DNA of 64,000 nucleotides from the NCBI GenBank assembly GCA_030271625.1, contig JARXKN010000001.1:62001-126000 (forward strand). The letters are read 5' to 3'. The notes beneath the pieces were generated by a model. It did not search any database. It saw only the letters and a program-made list of their open reading frames with translations, and had not been told where the DNA came from. Every line of letters begins with the position of its first letter. Position 1 is the stretch's first letter. Shown here piece after piece: positions 61,381 to 64,000 of this stretch. Origin of the DNA: Patescibacteria group bacterium (GTDB lineage: Bacteria; Patescibacteriota; Saccharimonadia; Saccharimonadales; UBA4665). The translations under genes were made by a program, and so were the position numbers.

Positions 61381-62046
61381 TCAGGCTTGGGCAAACACGA
61401 TGGCTGATACTTGGGTGGCGCCGGCTCGCAGTAGGGTGTCGGCGGCAGCACGCAAGCTGGCGCCGGTTGTTGTCACGTCATCCACTAGCAGTACTGAGGC
61501 GCCAGCTAAAGAGAACCGTCGCTTTACTCTATAGGCGCGCTGCAGCTGCTCGAGCCGTTGTTGGCGACTAGCGCCGCGCTGGTGCTGCTGGCCGACCCGA
61601 GCCAGACAGGGCAGGCACGATAGACCTGTTAGCTTGGAATAGTTTCGGGCCAGCAACGCCGCCTGATCGTAGCCGCGCTGCCTTACCCGGGACGTGGCCG
61701 TCGGTAGCGGTACTACGATGGTAGTAGCTGGCGGCTGGTATAGTGCCGCAAAGGCTTGCGCCATAACTCGGGCCGCTTGTTGGGCGCCCGTAAATTTAAG
61801 TCGCCAGACTAATTCTTTAGCCAGACCACTGTAGGGCGCGACTCGCCAGACCGCCTTCAGCTGAGATTGCTTTTTGCAATCAGGGCAGGTCTGGTAATTT
61901 GTCGTGGCCTTCTGGCAACTGAAGCACGTAGAAGGGAGTACCGTTATCGTCTTTTGGCAAGCGCTGCATAACAGCGAGCCCTCCTGCGCACAGACCAGAC
62001 AGACGTGCGGCGCCAACCACCCAATAAAGGTATCTAGAAGGCTCAT
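61381..62046 (-). CDS. comF: ComF-family phosphoribosyltransferase-like protein
   Basis: ComF proteins are needed for natural DNA uptake, probably coupling ATP use to entry of single strands, and their fold is that of phosphoribosyltransferases. The 221-residue protein has an intact N-terminal four-cysteine zinc finger (CLVCAQEGSLLCSAC, then CFSCQKATTNYQTCPDC) and the PRPP-binding motif VLLVDDVTTTGASLRAAA near its end. It ends in TGA, one of two TGA stops seen in the window. Confidence 0.93.
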   Translation of the reverse strand: MSLLDTFIGWLAPHVCLVCAQEGSLLCSACQKTITVLPSTCFSCQKATTNYQTCPDCKKQSQLKAVWRVAPYSGLAKELVWRLKFTGAQQAARVMAQAFAALYQPPATTIVVPLPTATSRVRQRGYDQAALLARNYSKLTGLSCLPCLARVGQQHQRGASRQQRLEQLQRAYRVKRRFSLAGASVLLVDDVTTTGASLRAAADTLLRAGATQVSAIVFAQA

Positions 62047-62083
62047 GTTGTCATTATTGTGTTGTAAATAAGTGATTCTTTCA

Positions 62084-62113
62084 TTGCACTCTGTTAACTA
62101 CCTAAGCTATACT
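62084..62113 (+). promoter_or_regulatory. Promoter of hsp20
   Basis: TTGCAC (62084-62089) and TATACT (62108-62113) are separated by 18 bases. They lie about 94 bases before the hsp20 start, leaving a long leader. This is a standard sigma-70-type promoter; no CIRCE element is visible. Confidence 0.65.
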
Positions 62114-62206
62114 GCCAGTAAGACAAAAATGCAAGATTCTTAATGAAGAGTTAATATTTTTAGAACTTCCACAAACTAGGAAGTTCGTAACTGGAGGGTA
62201 ACAACT

Positions 62207-62689
62207 ATGGCGCGACGTAATCGCGAAGACGATCTATTGCTTGAAGAAGACGAGCTAACCGCTGCGTTTTTAGGCGACGACGATCTAACGCTTTCACAAC
62301 CTGGTAACAATGACCAACCTCAGGCGCAACCCGCATCTGACGAATGGGAAGAAGACGAAACCGTTCCCGGCCAATTAGCCGTTGATGTTTATGAAACTCG
62401 TGAAAAACTAGTTGTCAAAGCGCGTACTGCTGGCGTCAATAAGCACGACCTAGACGTTAGTATCTCTGACAATCAGCTAACCATCCGTGGCACCCTCAGC
62501 GCCGGCAACGACGACGGGGTAGAGAACTACTTCCTGCAAGAGTGTTACTGGGGCGAGTTCTCTCGAACCATCGCTTTACCAGTGCCGGTTAAAGAAGAGG
62601 AAATCGAAGCTATGCTCAAAGACGGTGTCCTCACCATCAGCTTCGGTAAAGTTAAACAAGATACAATCAAGAAGATCCAGGTCCTCTAG
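62207..62689 (+). CDS. Small heat-shock protein Hsp20
   Basis: This 160-residue ATP-independent holdase has an acidic N-terminal arm of ~58 residues (rich in Asp, Glu and Gln) and an alpha-crystallin domain: GQLAVDVYETREKLVVKARTAGVNKHDLDVSISDNQLTIRG, the YFLQECYWGEFSRTIALP strand, and DGVLTISFGKVKQDTIKKIQVL. The C-terminal IxV-type anchor is present as IQVL. A GGAGGG site precedes the start, and two terminators follow. Confidence 0.95.
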   Translation: MARRNREDDLLLEEDELTAAFLGDDDLTLSQPGNNDQPQAQPASDEWEEDETVPGQLAVDVYETREKLVVKARTAGVNKHDLDVSISDNQLTIRGTLSAGNDDGVENYFLQECYWGEFSRTIALPVPVKEEEIEAMLKDGVLTISFGKVKQDTIKKIQVL

Positions 62690-62707
62690 GGGTATTGTTG
62701 TTACTGA

Positions 62708-62734
62708 AAGGCCCTACTTGGTAGGGTCTTTTTT
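62708..62734 (+). terminator. hsp20 terminator
   Basis: AGGCCCTAC and GTAGGGTCT pair (one G-T wobble) over a short TTG loop and are followed by six T residues, just past hsp20. Confidence 0.85.
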
Positions 62735-62772
62735 ATTGGCAACAGACAGCTAGCGCTCCGGCTCTGGGGTAG

Positions 62773-62800
62773 AAAAAGACCCTCGATTGAGGGTCTTTTT
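62773..62800. terminator. Second terminator, bidirectional
   Basis: AAAAAGACCCTC and GAGGGTCTTTTT pair around GATT. It lies between hsp20 and the convergent pilin-like gene, and can serve the leftward unit. Confidence 0.9.
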
Positions 62801-62819
62801 ACAGAGGCTGGGTTATTGC

Positions 62820-63260
62820 TTAGCCAGCGGTAGTAGCTGAGTCAGCCGTCTTGAGGACGAAGTGAACGATGAACTGAGCAAGAGCCACAATAATCAGACC
62901 AACAATGGCGTAGATAAGCGTGTTCTTAGCACCAGATACGTTACCGCTGTCACCACCAGAAGTGATGTACTTGAAGCCTCCGTAGATAATCATGATGACG
63001 GCAATAATACCGACGATGATTGAGAAGATGTTTACAACGTTAGCGGCCAGCTTGTATAGGCCACCGGTAGAAGCAGTGCTGCTGCTATCGGTACATTCGC
63101 CACCAGTACCAGCAGAACCAGTGTCGCTAGTAGCGATGTTAGTTCCTTGACAGACAGAAGAGGCAATACTAGCGTGAACAGTGACTGGCACCAGCAGGGG
63201 AACAGCTCCCATCAGCATGGTTGCAAGCACAAACATCGAACTTTTAATTTTTTGAATCAT
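62820..63260 (-). CDS. VirB2/TrbC-like pilin-type protein, copy 1
   Basis: The 146-residue protein has a signal peptide (MFVLATMLMGAVPLLVPVTVHA), a short Ser/Thr/Gly region with two cysteines, and two membrane helices flanking the KYITSGGDSGNVSGAKNTL loop. This matches the TrbC/VirB2 family, subunits of type IV secretion or conjugation pili. CPR genomes often carry several such genes, and no secretion ATPase is visible in the window. Role in a pilus is inference. Confidence 0.85.
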   Translation of the reverse strand: MIQKIKSSMFVLATMLMGAVPLLVPVTVHASIASSVCQGTNIATSDTGSAGTGGECTDSSSTASTGGLYKLAANVVNIFSIIVGIIAVIMIIYGGFKYITSGGDSGNVSGAKNTLIYAIVGLIIVALAQFIVHFVLKTADSATTAG

Positions 63261-63340
63261 TTTTCTGACCTTTCATTATATTTACCTTACTTATACCACT
63301 GTGGGACATGTTAAATCAAGCTCTATACTTCTTATGGCTG

Positions 63341-63751
63341 CTACTTGACGGCGTTGGCCAACACATAGCGCACAATGAGTTGCGCTGACGCAGCTACGAA
63401 GAGACCGACTAGTGCGTATATAAGGGTATTCTTTGCCGAAGATATACCGTTTGAGTCACCACCGGAAGTCACATACTTGAGGCCGGCAATGATAATCATA
63501 ATCACTGCAGCCACTCCCACTACAATTGACAGGATAGTAATTACTGCGCGTACTGACTTATTAACCCCCGTCCCCGTGCAATCACTGCCAGTTACTCCCG
63601 CTCCCTGCAGAACCTGACCCTTTGCAGTATCTTCTCCGGCACCACAGACGGCAGCACCAAATGTCGACAATGGCATCGCCGAAACCAGAGAGGGAACAGT
63701 TAGAGTTACGATCAAAAGTACTGCTGCAATAATATTTACAATTTTATTCAT
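63341..63751 (-). CDS. VirB2/TrbC-like pilin-type protein, copy 2
   Basis: The 136-residue paralogue has the same layout as copy 1: a signal peptide (VNIIAAVLLIVTLTVPSLVSA), a Cys-containing Gly-rich region (two Cys), and two helices around KYVTSGGDSNGISSAKNTLIYA. The external segment is different, whereas the helix-loop-helix core is highly similar, so the copies arose by duplication. It lies 80 bases upstream of copy 1. Confidence 0.85.
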   Translation of the reverse strand: MNKIVNIIAAVLLIVTLTVPSLVSAMPLSTFGAAVCGAGEDTAKGQVLQGAGVTGSDCTGTGVNKSVRAVITILSIVVGVAAVIMIIIAGLKYVTSGGDSNGISSAKNTLIYALVGLFVAASAQLIVRYVLANAVK

Positions 63752-63761
63752 AATACCTACT

Positions 63762-64000
63762 TTACAATTTACTGATAATTAATGTGATGATTGACTGCGC
63801 TAAAATAATTATCACAAGGCCTATAAGTGCATATAGGATAGTGTGCTTGGCTGAACTAACACCGTTAGAATCTCCTGAGGAAGTAACAAATTTAATACCC
63901 CCTACAATCAAGAGTATCACCGCCGCCATGCCAGCTACAATGGCGATTAACCGTGTTACTTTCAACAAGATACCGTTGGGCCCGGATATAGGATTGTCAG
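63762..64000 (-). CDS. VirB2/TrbC-like pilin-type protein, copy 3, 5' end outside window
   Basis: About 79 codons are visible, running off the window edge. They start in frame with DNPISGPNGILLKVTRL, followed by the helix-loop-helix core KFVTSSGDSNGVSSAKHTILYALIGL. The pre-helix segment NPISGPNGIL is typical of this family, so the true start and signal peptide lie beyond base 64000. It ends 10 bases before copy 2 starts, indicating one operon. Confidence 0.85.
   Translation of the reverse strand, partial: DNPISGPNGILLKVTRLIAIVAGMAAVILLIVGGIKFVTSSGDSNGVSSAKHTILYALIGLVIIILAQSIITLIISKL

Noticed and set aside
1-64000. CRISPR arrays, insertion sequences, integrase, prophage, rRNA, tmRNA or RNase P RNA
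   Set aside because: No regular short repeats, transposase or integrase genes, or recognisable RNA landmarks were found on reading both strands.

Overview
The window is a dense, single-chromosome bacterial segment of moderate GC content with about 70 protein genes, four tRNA genes and no rRNA. It looks like a member of Candidatus Saccharibacteria (TM7) or a close relative in the Patescibacteria/CPR. The grounds are inference from gene content: tandem VirB2/TrbC-like pilin genes with the GGDS...AKNTLIYA signature, a small membrane protein of the WTASEYI...HHK type that I associate with CPR genomes, many short lineage-specific membrane proteins, a reduced housekeeping set, and several catalytic or metal-binding sites that are degenerate compared with model bacteria. 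No insertion sequence, CRISPR array, prophage or integrase was seen, and the window reads as ordinary chromosome.

Layout. 1-2600: ftsK (3' end cut by the window edge) and two small genes. 2600-6220: RNase J, a family-4-like uracil-DNA glycosylase, a GNAT acetyltransferase and a small membrane protein. 6220-11250: a conserved RNA/translation group transcribed leftward (degenerate NrnA-like DHH protein, truB, rpsO, pnp) with a structured leader between rpsO and pnp. 11440-16800: rpsT, holA, a fused trehalose-6-phosphate synthase/phosphatase, mutM, a DciA-like gene and a HAD hydrolase. 16800-18600: lineage-specific envelope proteins. 18640-28800: DNA polymerase I, two sigma-70 factors, a P-type ATPase, a P-loop kinase and dnaG; dnaG-rpoD-kinase form one operon. 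28860-34800: oligoribonuclease, an FMN reductase with a divergent HxlR regulator, mscL, argS and a cupin. 34800-36800: groES-groEL behind a CIRCE operator. 36850-43630: kinase-like pair, a divergent arginine-deiminase-fold protein, unknown genes, murE and a putative zinc metallopeptidase. 43680-49000: tsaD and valS with three parS-like palindromes, an XRE-HAD fusion, a 59-residue membrane protein and a HIT protein. 49000-53800: a large secreted SGNH hydrolase, tRNA-Ser(CGA), tRNA-Arg(GCG), a SemiSWEET-like protein and a KGG protein. 53800-57080: a redox group (ferric-reductase-like flavocytochrome, cupredoxin, helical-repeat protein, MarR regulator). 57200-62050: NmrA-like protein, second SGNH hydrolase, BrkB-like membrane protein, two more tRNA-Ser genes, comF. 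62200-64000: Hsp20 and three tandem pilin-like genes, the last cut by the window edge.

Three features run through the whole window. First, many genes have a -10 hexamer (TATACT, TATAAT, TATGAT) ending 6-8 bases before the start codon and no Shine-Dalgarno sequence, which predicts leaderless mRNAs; other genes, including most that sit inside operons, keep a good AGGAGG-type site. Second, TGA is almost never used as a stop codon: by my count about 38 TAA, 31 TAG and 2 TGA. Third, several proteins keep their fold but have lost canonical active-site or metal ligands (DnaG zinc site, UDG iron-sulphur cysteines, NrnA-like DHH motifs, PolA proofreading carboxylates, a His in the deiminase-fold protein).

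No stretch longer than 300 bases lacks a gene. The longest non-coding gaps are 11247-11440 (divergent promoters), 8353-8522 (the pnp leader structure) and 62047-62206 (the hsp20 promoter); 51982-52268 is filled by two tRNA genes and a terminator.
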